From Drosophila miranda (taxonomy: Eukaryota > Arthropoda > Insecta > Diptera > Drosophilidae), in assembly GCF_003369915.1 (NCBI RefSeq), contig NC_046678.1, positions 1,736,001 to 1,800,000 of the forward strand: 64,000 bases of DNA, given 5' to 3'. This document shows, one piece after another, positions 41,201 to 51,440 of this stretch. Made by a program: the position numbers and the translations under genes. Positions within the stretch are counted from its first letter, which is position 1; each line of letters opens with the position of its first letter. The notes under the pieces were generated by a model. It worked only from the letters and a program-made list of their open reading frames with translations, had not been told where the DNA came from and made no database searches.

Positions 41201-41808
41201 ATTAGATTCGTATGCAGTTAGTGGTTTTTGCTTGCTGTGGCTTATATTCTTTGAGTGCGTCTCAATATCCTGGTGCTATGGAGTCGATCGATTTTATGAT
41301 GGTATTAAGGATATGATTGGATATTATCCCACAGTTTGGTGGAAGTTCTGCTGGTGCGTTACGACCCCGGCTATATGTTTGGTAAATATTACATCCATTG
41401 ATAAGTATAACGGTAATGCGATATAGTAATTAACTCTTCCTTTCCTTCCGACAGGGTGTCTTTTTCTTTAACATCGTCCAATGGACTCCTATAAAATACC
41501 TGGACTACAACTATCCTTGGTGGGCTCATGCATTTGGTTGGTTTACTGCGTTGTCATCTATGCTGTATATACCAATATACATGATTTGGTTGTGGAAACG
41601 AACAGCTGGCGACTTGTGCGAGGTAAAAAAAAACAAAACAAATTTCTTGGAGCATCTTGTGTGAACAAGCAAAATTTTTATTAAACATAACATAATATTT
41701 TTACAGAAAATCCGCGCGATAGTACGAATCGACGAGGACATACCACGGTTACGCGAGAAAATGCAGAGAGAGGCTATTGCTAAGGAGATTGAATTTAATT
41801 CATTATAG
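38256..41808 (+). CDS. Gat: SLC6 family GABA transporter
   Basis: Sodium/chloride-dependent plasma-membrane transporter, in flies the astrocyte-like glial GABA uptake carrier. Inferred coding exons: 38256-38393, 38731-38998, 39635-39736, 39816-39996, 40139-40406, 40461-40564, 40636-40760, 40863-41107, 41178-41381, 41455-41622, 41707-41808; phases agree, ~634 aa, a usual SLC6 length. The TM1 signature is intact ([20 protein letters not shown]). A large extracellular loop carries paired cysteines ([11 protein letters not shown]). TM6-8 are readable ([43 protein letters not shown]), as is TM10 to TM12. The C-terminal tail is short. Alignment with melanogaster dot neighbours (mav) supports the name. 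The intron 38999-39634 holds decayed repeat DNA. AATAAA near 42209. Confidence 0.92.
39230..39470 (-). mobile_element. Possible very old DINE-1-like remnant in a Gat intron
   Basis: Scattered matches to the family in one order: 'agattctgcagtctgatagac', 'cggttactctagct', 'ggctattga', 'aagaatacataaatata', 'gtgggttcgaaaacg'. Too diverged to be certain. Confidence 0.3.
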
Positions 41809-43726
41809 ACATAGTTAAGTTACCTCCTAAAGTATTAAGGCACTCTTCGTTGATACTATTGTAATCGAATCGTTGTTTTCGCTGCGGACCAACACTCCTT
41901 ATCCGGGGATGGGATGGAGTTACACTATGCACTGGGCCGTTGCCGTTACTATGTCATGCTATAATTACTCCCACGATGGTGTAACTTTAAAATAGTTTAG
42001 AGAATACATATAATATTAAGCTGATTCGAGTTCTAAAATGACTTTTAGTGTGTTTCGTGTGGTACTTACTCATAAGTAGAAAGCTGTATTTTCGAATTCT
42101 AAGAAAATTCAAATACTGAATATTCTTGCTCTGAAGCACTCACGTACAATGCCTTACGAGATATGTATTGTATCAAACATCAAAACTAAGTTATTTCATT
42201 TTCATAAGGAATAAATTGATTTTTTGTCTGTCACGGTGAAAGTTCTCATCTGTTAGTGTAGATGGCCTACACTGATATAATAATTATCCCCATGGAAATA
42301 TGAATGCTTAACAATTCCGACATTAACAGAACAGAACAGTATAGGCTTTATGCTTTTAGATGAGATGTACCTTACAGTTGTTTTACAATACAGATGCAGA
42401 TATACAGGCCAAACAGCCAATGTCGAAATTAGTGTCATCCTTAGACTTTATTAATATTGTTAATTTAATTTAAAATTACTCATACCATACAAGTAAGGGT
42501 ACGAGTATTTAGCAATAGAGCAATGTTAATGGGATAGCAGACATGAAAACACATTTATGTATAATATGTCGATACCTACACCTACAAAAACATAACATAC
42601 GAATGCCTTGGAAGTCCTTTAAATATTGTTGTGTAATTAACCTTAAAAATAACTATAAGTTGCTTGTCATGTCAAATAAATATATCAACGTAAATGAATA
42701 TACGTATACGTACATTATACTATCAATTGGAAGAATGGAATCAATGGAAGAGTGAATAAGCAGCACATCGGGCCGCGCCTCTCACCTGCTCTAATGCACT
42801 GGACCTACATCTTGGTCGTGCGGCCAATTCTGCTTTATAGCTTGTCTTAAATCAAAATGCAATATAATAATAATAGAGAGACAAAAAATATTAAGTACAT
42901 ATGTATGGTTCATGCTTACATATCTTAACAAATAGCTAACCATCAGCGTTATGTACAACAATTAAATGTATTGTATACATATGGTATACACCATTATACA
43001 CCAATGGACTGTAAAATATAAATATTGTACAAGAGGGGAGACGAATGTCAACATTTGCAGACTGGTAAGTAGCATGAATGAAAAGTGCTCGAGGCTTTTT
43101 GAATGAAAAATTCTATAGCAACATGACCCAACCGAGGGCTGATCTAAATGTACCGATGTCATCCATGAACTGTACATACATATGTATGTATGTGTGTATA
43201 TTTTATTCGAATTCTTTTTGAATTTACTTATTAACGACAAGGTATTGTAATTTCTGTCTGAACACCTGTCCTGAATCTTTGAATCTCTACACTTTTTAAC
43301 TATTTCCGATTAGAAACAGAAAATCAGCTGTTGCATTTCAATTCATCGTGGTTTTCTTTAGTACATGTCTTTTTTAATCGCTTACCGATTATACCTATGT
43401 ATGTACAATAGGTATGTGTATTTAACATTATTCAGATGGATATGAGCTCGAAATGCAGTAGAAGGACCCTGGCTGCATCTGCCACTACGTTGTTACCAGT
43501 TAGATCAGTCAGTAGAACTATAAGTGAGTGTCATATCCATAAGCTTAAGTAATAAGTATACGCTGATGAAAAGATGTAGGTTGGTGGATTCACTAAATGG
43601 AAAGCATATATGTTTGTACATACGTATGCATATATGTACAAAACTTGCTTGTGTGCGTGTCTGAATCTCCAATCTCTTTTACGAGTATCTGTGTTGGCTC
43701 GTGTGGGTGTGTAAGTGCCAAGTTGT
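41809..43726. other. Intergenic between Gat and a DINE-1
   Basis: Gat 3' UTR, then AT-rich DNA. It includes an 89-bp LINE scrap (42758-42846) and a short exon-like open segment at 43436-43525. No full gene recognised. Confidence 0.4.
42758..42846 (+). mobile_element. 89-bp scrap of the LOA-type LINE reverse transcriptase
   Basis: 'cacctgctctaatgcactgg' and its surroundings match the segment of the 31189-32840 LINE (around 32500-32590, opposite strand) that encodes SPALMHWIYI. Roughly 85% identical by eye. Nothing else of that LINE is recognisable here. Confidence 0.65.
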
Positions 43727-44757
43727 TTTTATACCCGATACTCAAAATAAGTATAGGGGTATATTAGACTTGTGGTGAAAATGGATGTGTGTAGAAGGAA
43801 TCGTTTCCGATCCCATAAAGTATATATATTCTTGATCAGCATCAATAGCCGAGTCGATTGAGCCCTGTCTGTCTGTCCGTCTGCCCGTCTGTCTATCCTT
43901 ATTAGCGCCTAGTGTTCAAAGATTATAAGAGCTGGAGCAACGACATTTTATATCCGGACTTCTGTGATATATCACTGTTACAAGAATATTTCAAAACTTT
44001 GCCCCGCCCACTTCCGCCTCCACAAAAGTCGAAAATCTCTGGCATCCACAATTTCAAAGATACGAGAAAACGCAGAATCGTAGTGGATGACTTTATCTTC
44101 TAGAATACAAATCTGAATCTGAACGGAATCGTATAATTATTATAGCCAGAATCAAGAAAACAATTTCATTCTCTCTCGCTCTGTCTCTCTCTAACGCACA
44201 GGTTTCATGTTCGGCTTTGCCTATTGCAAAATGTGAGTTCAAGGATCTCAGAGACTATAAGAGCTCGAGCAACCAAATTTGGTATCCACACTCCTGTGAT
44301 ATCGGACCTTGACCGTTTTGTTTCAAAATTTCGCCACACCCCCTTCCGCCCCCGCAAAGGACAAAAATCCATACATCTCAGAGGCTATTATGGATAGTAA
44401 CCAAATTTGGTATCCACACTCCTGTTAGATCTTATTAAAAAACTTATATCTCAAAATTTCAGCCCACCCCCGTCCGCTCCCACAAAAGACGAAAATCTGT
44501 GGCATCCACAATATTGAAGATTCGAGAAAACTAAAAACGCACAATCATAGAGAATGACCATATCTATCAGATTGCTGAATCTGGATCAGATCGGATCGTT
44601 TTTATAGCCAAAAGGAACAAATCAATTTGCAGTGGCTACGCAGCGCTCGTCGACACGCACGCACTCTTTTTCTTTTAATGTAGCCATACTGACTATGTAT
44701 CGGGTATAAATGTAGAGTAGCGGTCGCAGCAGCAACTCACAACGTTCCCCCTCGTTT
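43727..44757 (+). mobile_element. DINE-1-like repeat, full-length
   Basis: Begins 'tttttatacccgatactc' and ends 'cacaacgttccccctcgttt'. It has the GTCT/GTCC/GTCG microsatellite at about 43867-43896 and all internal blocks. It is especially close to the 33018-34475 copy: both share 'cttattagcgcctagtgttc'. Confidence 0.75.
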
Positions 44758-45258
44758 ATACTGTTGTTGAGTAAGCATTTGCTATCGGTTATTTTAGTCG
44801 ACTAAGTGTTGACGCCCGAGCCGAACCATCCGAACAGGTTCCGCCGCCGCGACGCGCATTTGTTGATAAATGTGAAAGAGACAAAAATATGTACAACTTT
44901 CGATAAACTGTGATCATTCATCATTTATTTACTTATACTAAAACAACAGTTTTCTGTGTTGTTTTCCTGAATACATATGTTTATATGTACATGCATCCGA
45001 AATATCAACTCTTGAAACTGGAAGAAAACAGATGCTCTAGCAATGTGTGGAATGACGTGTGGAATGTGTGTTCTCGTAAATATGTATATATATGTACTGA
45101 TATATACATAAATATGTATATGTGTGAATTTACATACTTAGAATTGATCAAATTTATGTCATTTTAATATGAGGCTCACTATGTGTACTGCGTAGAGAGT
45201 AGTAGTAGAGAGAGTATCATTATCATACACAGCAACTTGATGGCCATGTGGAATAAAC
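44758..45258. other. mav upstream region
   Basis: 500 bp without coding potential. A GC-rich patch at 44815-44865 is followed by AT-rich DNA with 'tatgtatatatatg' tracts. Probably contains the mav promoter or 5' UTR, not resolved. Confidence 0.35.
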
Positions 45259-47693
45259 ATGATAATAGAGAGTAAACCCAATTTTCCGGCCAAATACCAA
45301 AAAGCACCAAAAAGGTGTAATCTGTATAAATGCGTTACCGTTTCCCGGGATACAAAGAATGGCTTTGAATTTCGTCACATGAGACGGTTACACCTATGTT
45401 ATATATGGATTCTTTGCCACTGTTATTTTTGTTATACCACAAATAAAATAAGTGCCAAACGGCAACGGGCGGCATATACCTTCATATCAGCGTCGAGCAT
45501 AAATCAAATTCGATCCAAGCTTGCTATTGTACATACTCGTACATTTCCCACTAAATTTCTAAAGTATTCGTTATACAATTTAACACAGGTATGGTTAGTC
45601 ATTCTATTCCTATTGCCATTCCTGGTTCTTCAAGCCAATGGTCAAGGTATTTTTGGGCCAATGTCAAAATCAAATGTTAACGACAATCCCCATACGCTGC
45701 AAGAGTTCAGGCAACAGGATAGCGTAGAAATTGGCTATGACTATACGAGCCTGCAATTTCAAAGTTCAAACGGTAGAGCTCAGAGCCGGCAAAACAATCA
45801 ACAACTACAAGAAACAACTCAAACCAAAAGTAAAAACATTAAAAATAACATAAATAATATATCTAATCAACAAAATAATATACAAAGCAGAGGAGGAGAG
45901 TCGTCGCTTAATGAAAGTTCAAATAAATATAGTCTGATTATTCTAAGCCACCCAGAGACCCAGTCGAATAACGTAAATAATTCAGCAATGGAAGTTAAGA
46001 AGAACAACAGTATTCCAATTCAAAATATCCGTCAAAGATACATAAGAAACACCGGGGAGGAAGCGGGGGCTCACAATTATAAAAACAATTATAATTACAA
46101 GCCACTGAACGGGAACCGGATTGATGAATCGAAACTTAAGCGACTGGTAATGAATGGTCTTGGATTGAAGAAGATACCAGATATGAGAAAGGTAGGAATA
46201 TTTGTTATTTACATATGTATGTATTAATGCCTCTGATGTGTACTTGACGAGCGTATGTGTAATCGTGCAAGTAAACGAATGATTCAGCATGTACGAGTAT
46301 GTATGTATTTAAAAATTTATTTAATTGAATTTTATTTTGTATTTATTTATATTTATAGGTGAACATAAGCCAAGTAGAATACTCAAGAAAATACGTTGAA
46401 TACTTAGACCGCCTTAGAACCAGTCATGGAAGAGGAGTCAGTTATTTAAGTAACGAATCTGGAGAGTTGTCCCGAACGGATTTACACATATTAAGCATTG
46501 TAACTAATAGTTTTAACGACATAAGTGAGAAACGATGGCGTCATAAGCGATCTGTCAAAAACGGATTAAGACAAACAAAGAGAGGAAAATCGAATGAAAA
46601 CATCCAATTCAACCCAAGGGATAAGACCAATATTCTCTTGCACTTTCCCCTGACAAACGTAAATGATGCAAACTTTCACCATGATAAAATTGACGAGGCT
46701 AATGTAAGGCTAATGCTGCTCTATAGTTCAGCCCTTGCAACCAATAGTGGACAACGGCAAGCAACTGGCAAAAGAAAATTCAATCGAAATTTCGGTAGTG
46801 CCAACAAAAACAACAAGAATTGTAATGCCGGCGATGTCACTGACTTTAACCCAGAGCAGCGTAACGAATCGAAAAGGCGAGGGCGTGTCCATAGCCGCAA
46901 ATTGAATCTCAAAGTATATCAGCTTCTTTCTTCAAATAGACGAAGGTTACTTGCGTCCCGCAAAATTGAGTTCGAAAATATCCATTACGAGGAAACCCGC
47001 ACCCAGTGGCTGGAATTTGATGTTACCAAAGCAGTTCGCGGTTGGTTAAACAAAACTCATGAAAATTTGGGCATAGAGATTCAATGCGATAGATGTAGGA
47101 GTATAGGAGCTCGCATATTAAGCGATGTCAGCTCGCCGACACCATTTAAATCTGCATCTGCCAAGTCAGCAGCTACGGACAGTGACCGGTTTCATCTTAT
47201 GCCAGTCCTAAATATCATCGGTCACGGGAACATGCAAAGCCATCGTGAAGGTGACCTCGGGGTCGGAGTGCAGCATTTAGTGCTGACTAATAATAAAAGC
47301 GATAATTATTTTCATCATCGTTCGGACCAGGATATGGGTTGGCGTAGAGAAAAGTGGAATAATAGTTGCTATAAGGTGCACCAACGATGCTGTAGACACC
47401 AGTTAGATGTGGTCTTCAAGGAAATTAAGGGCTTTGAGTTCATATTACAACCAAAAATGTTTGATGCTGGTTACTGCCATGGCCGCTGTCCACCGCGCCA
47501 CAACCCTGCCCATCACCATGCACTCTTGCAAAGTCTTATATGGCAACAAGATAGCAGTCGAGCGCCTCGTCCCTGCTGTGCCCCCTCAAAGCTTGAAGTC
47601 CTAGAAATATTGCATGTGGACGAAGAGCACACTGATAAGCTAAAGATTTCAACATGGAGTGACATGCAAGTTCTGGAATGTGCCTGTTCATAA
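45259..47693 (+). CDS. mav: Maverick, TGF-beta superfamily ligand
   Basis: Secreted growth factor; fly Mav is the glial ligand that modulates BMP signalling at the neuromuscular junction. Two coding exons, 45259-46191 and 46359-47693, joined in frame by gtagga...atttatag; 755 aa from the first ATG, about 715 from the ATG at 45379. Long Asn/Gln-rich propeptide, then possible furin-type cleavage (RHKR, about 46540) and the cystine-knot domain. The knot cysteines are all visible: CCRHQLDVVF, GYCHGRCPP, RPCCAPSKLEVLEI and the terminal ECACS. Two hydrophobic N-terminal stretches exist: MRRLHLCYIWILCHCYFCY, starting at 45379, and WLVILFLLPFLVLQANGQG, about 75 residues later, which looks like the true signal peptide or anchor. 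The start is therefore uncertain. Confidence 0.93.
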
Positions 47694-48508
47694 ATCAATT
47701 TAAATTTTTTTGAGACGTAAATTATCAATTTTTAAAAATTTGTATTGGTAACTTATGTGTTTTCCAATCAACACCTTTTTTGCAGCATTCAAATATATTA
47801 AAAAACAAGCCATTTATGGTAATAGCTTACAAGAATGTTTTAACTTAAGTTCAAACACCGTCCATGAGAGTAAGTACACAATTGTATTATTTTGATTTGG
47901 TTTTCTTTTCGAGTTCCTTTTAAAAATCACCCTTAGGTTAAGTAAGTATAATACTTTGCCCTCCAATATTTCAGTTATAAACGAAGGAGCCACACCCCGG
48001 AGTTGAATCTAGGCATCCTGCAAGAATACCGCGTTCTGGTCAGTCACTAACATAACAGCAGATTCTACCAAAAGCAGATACTGCTTTTAATGCAATTGCA
48101 TTATTTTTTAAAAAGAATTGTATACAAATTTTCTCTTTTAATTCTTAACAATTTCTACAATTGTTGTTCTTACTATTTTATAAGTTGAGTACATTGAATG
48201 ACTCGATGCCGTAGGCTCGTAAGAAGAAGACCACTCCTGTTTGAGACAACACAACGAGATCTGGAACAGAGCCCATTTGATAGAATTTTCACTTATGTGC
48301 CTCAAACAAATTTGTGACCGGCACAACATAGGCGGGAACACATTGGTGAAAAACATTGAGACAACCATAATATACTCTTAAACTCAATCAATAGGCATTT
48401 ATAATTTTTTGAATCAATGAAATCAGGTTGATCTGATGCAGAGGAAACAACCTTGACAAAGTGTATTTTATTGCGAATCTTTTTATAATTATATATAAGT
48501 GATAAGTA
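47694..48508. other. Intergenic between convergent genes
   Basis: 3' flanks of mav (+) and the 48509 gene (-). For the latter, an inverted AATAAA at 48467-48472 lies only 37 bp past its stop. No further gene recognised. Confidence 0.5.
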
Positions 48509-49345
48509 CTACCAATTACTTAAAAAATCGAAGCCTTGCGGAATTTGCACGGCTGGGGATAGAAGTTTAGCATTTTCTTCTTGAAAGAGCTCTTTGGATT
48601 CATTTTCATCAGACAAATCTGACAAGATACTATTTTTTGAGCCAAAATTGGACAAGAGTTTTGATTTTTCATCTGTATTAAAGCTACATCTTCCGTCATC
48701 ATATCCATTCTCAATTAGTCGATCGTATTCATGCAAGGATATCACTCTCCTACATTTATTAATTTCTTCTGAAATACTGAGATCAGTTGTTTGCTGAGGG
48801 TGTATCAATTCCTTTTCGACTTTTAAAAGGATGATTTGATTGCACACATCTGTGGGATCAGAATCTTTATCAGCATAATCACTAAAAGCTGCTGGGATAT
48901 TTATTTGTGATTTGGTTCGATAACTAAATGGGAAGGAATGCTCATCGCGGTAGTCACGGGTATTTTCATCGTGTAAAACTTTCAGACCCACGTTTTGATA
49001 AAAAAAGGTGTGCAGGTTTTTACCGTTAAAGCTATATATAACGTCGTTCATATGCCAGTGATGTTGGTCGCTTTTAGATATATTTTCTTTAGTTTCAGTT
49101 CGCAATTTCCGACTGTCGATGTTTTCTTTCGGTGAACATTCCGGCTTAGTCTTATTAAAGTACTTAATATATATTTCAGGTTTTATAAAATGATCGTTGA
49201 CAATATTTTCCTGTTCTGACAAAGTTAACCCAAGCCATGTATCTGGGCTATAAGCGGACTTCGCCTGACTTATATCGCGGGTAATCTTTTCAGCCAGAGG
49301 ACTTAGTTTAGAAAAATAAGACTGGATTCCTTGTAGCATAGCCAT
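48509..49345 (-). CDS. C1orf198 (DUF4706) homologue
   Basis: Uninterrupted 278-codon frame. The N-terminus YFSKLSPLAEKI, the central RDYRDEHSFPFSYRTKSQI and the very C-terminal GFDFLSNW match the arrangement I remember for human C1orf198 (YFSSLSPMA..., DEHSAPFSWETKSQM, GFDFLDNW). The N-terminal motif, the central block and the C-terminal tail are the conserved parts; the linkers are unlike. No membrane helix or catalytic motif is visible, and the function is not established for the family as far as I know. The ATG at 49345 follows 'ttttgtag', so a 5' UTR intron is likely. A polyA signal lies just downstream. Confidence 0.85.
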   Translation of the reverse strand: MAMLQGIQSYFSKLSPLAEKITRDISQAKSAYSPDTWLGLTLSEQENIVNDHFIKPEIYIKYFNKTKPECSPKENIDSRKLRTETKENISKSDQHHWHMNDVIYSFNGKNLHTFFYQNVGLKVLHDENTRDYRDEHSFPFSYRTKSQINIPAAFSDYADKDSDPTDVCNQIILLKVEKELIHPQQTTDLSISEEINKCRRVISLHEYDRLIENGYDDGRCSFNTDEKSKLLSNFGSKNSILSDLSDENESKELFQEENAKLLSPAVQIPQGFDFLSNW

Positions 49346-50000
49346 ATTTTAAGTCTACAAAAATAGCAAAATATTATTAGTATTTGAATATTCATTTCGA
49401 ATGTTTCTGTGTTGTTTACACAATATATAAACATATGTAAGCGTATCGTATTTTCTGCAAGCAATTCATAGTAAAAACCTTGATTTGCATCCCCTTTACC
49501 ACCTTTTGATGTTGTATTCCTATGTACATAAATATGTCTTAGCTCTGTTAACGAGGTCCACTTTAAATGCGTTCTGTAAAACAAGGAGCAATCCCATTAA
49601 AAGCTGCTTCATCTCGACACAAAAATAACACGATGAAATATAATTCACAGATGTGTCTGTATAAAACGAGCACTTTTCTGAACAAATTTTTTCTTTATCT
49701 CAATTCGTAATCAACACAATTATAGGTAAATACCAGGAATAGCTTGCATCGAATGCTGTTGTGATATAATGTACATATGTATGTATTATGAAGAATAAAA
49801 TTCTCAGAAACATCCATACCTGCATATGTATGCCGGCACGCCTCACACGTATATGTAAATTACAAATGTAAAAAAACAAAAGAAATATGTGTAGTGTATT
49901 AGGGTTGGGAGAAAATCGATAGTGATGGTTGAAAATTAGCCACATTACATGAAATTCTCGATTCCAAAGAATGTGTGAAAAGTAATTCGTACCTTGGGTT
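49346..50000. other. Upstream region of the C1orf198 homologue
   Basis: AT-rich, presumably promoter and 5' UTR on the minus strand. The short frames at 49303-49945 have no family likeness. Confidence 0.4.
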
Positions 50001-50835
50001 ACAGGGAACGGTGAGAATTAAAAAAAAAAAAATATACAACAGATGAGCATAAAATTGCAAAGTTTTGATATGAATTGTGAAATTTTCACAATTTTAAATG
50101 ACTAAATTGGCTATATTATTGCCTATGATAAAGCAATCCATATATATACAATAAAAGTTACCCTTTGGACTCTCTCAAATCTTGCAGCAGCTCTGTTTGG
50201 AAATTGGTTTGGCTTCGGCTGCTCGCAGTTTGCTTGAGTATCTCTAGCTTTGTTTCCTGGTGCTCATCCTGTAATTTCTGCTGCTCCTTCTGGACTTCAA
50301 GCATTTTCCGAACAATCTCCTCCAGATTTTCCAGCTTAATCCGCTTTGGTGCGGCGTCTTGGTTGCAGAAATAATACTAAAGCGGTCAAAAAATCCCACC
50401 GTTCCCCCGGGATGTGCTCAGTGTGCAGAGCCTAAATAGACTATTCACACTGACGACCATCCACCATCCATTTCGGGAATGGTCGGTAAGAAAACCAAAA
50501 AGGATGACATTTTGTGAGATCGCCTGAGACCAACTCGAAGAACAGAACGGCCGCCACAGAAAGAAGGATTAGCGCGACATGAGGCAGGAGAAGATGGTGC
50601 AGGACTTAATCAGCACCCAAAGGAAATACCAGAAAGACTTGTTAGAAGTCCTCTGCACACTGAACACACTCCAAGTGAACGGTGGGAAATTTTGACAGAT
50701 GTGAAACACCGATTCACACTGGTACCATTCACTAACGGTGAACCACCATCCATCAAAAAGCAGCTGATGAGCTTAAAATACCAAAGTTTTCGTCTGAATT
50801 GTGATATTTCAACAATTTTAATTGTTCTCTCTACT
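50001..50835. repeat. Unclassified repeat with related direct repeats at its ends
   Basis: About 50003-50098 and 50735-50824 are diverged direct repeats ('gatgagc..aaaat...caaagtttt...gaattgtgatatttcaacaatttta'). Inside, 'tcccaccgttc' (50388-50398) is inverted as 'gaacggtggga' (50678-50688). It resembles a decayed mobile element, but I recognise no family. Confidence 0.4.
50160..50373 (-). pseudogene. Relic coiled-coil coding segment
   Basis: The minus-strand frame reads as a charged helix (LENLEEIVRKMLEVQKEQQ, then LQDEHQETKLEILKQ), composition typical of real protein rather than chance. No start codon or partner domain was found; it lies inside the unclassified repeat. Possibly the tail of a transposon DNA-binding protein or a gag; not assigned. 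Confidence 0.4.
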
Positions 50836-50930
50836 GACTCAGTAGTACTGAGATATTTTTGGAACGGCGAAGCCTAACGTTTTTACGGACTAGAATATTT
50901 ATATTTATTACATATGTATATCATAAATAA

Positions 50931-51440
50931 ATACTGACACCTTATATACGACAACAAAATCAATCCGTTCGCCATCACGGATGCACTGACAGACCTGGGG
51001 TTTGATTCCCGGACCTTATCGATCAGATGCCCCAATTCACGACCGTTGACACCACACTTGGGACGTCATGGTCCACTAGGTTTGTTAGCAGAGGCACACC
51101 GCAGGGTGGCTCTTCACTGGGAAGTACAAGATTCAGACACTGACTTCTCCAAAATTCTGTAGGGAAATGCTAGGTTTTAGAAATGGTCAACAGAAAGCTC
51201 GAGGAAACTGAGCATTGAGGATAGGGTAAAGTGGGCACCACCATCATACGACCATGCTCTATGGAGTGCCCAGCCGAATTTAACGCATGGCTGAGCTATG
51301 CATAGCTGGCGGGCTACGCACCACCCCAGGCGACGCCCTGGATACCATGCCCTTGTTCCTGTAGATCTCCCAAAATTACCAGAGAAGACAGATTTTTGTA
51401 TTCCCAGAGATTACATCTCGACGTATATCCATACCCTCAG
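50931..51440 (+). pseudogene. Older LOA-type LINE copy, left part, heavily deleted
   Basis: Collinear with pieces of the younger copy: 'atcacggatgcactgacaga' equals the RT region near 52190, 'agcagaggcacaccgcaggg' equals 52287, and 'gtagatctc' to 'aggacagatt' equals 52940-53005. Large internal deletions and no open frame. Its right end seems to lie beyond the younger insertion, at 54080-54310. Confidence 0.6.
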
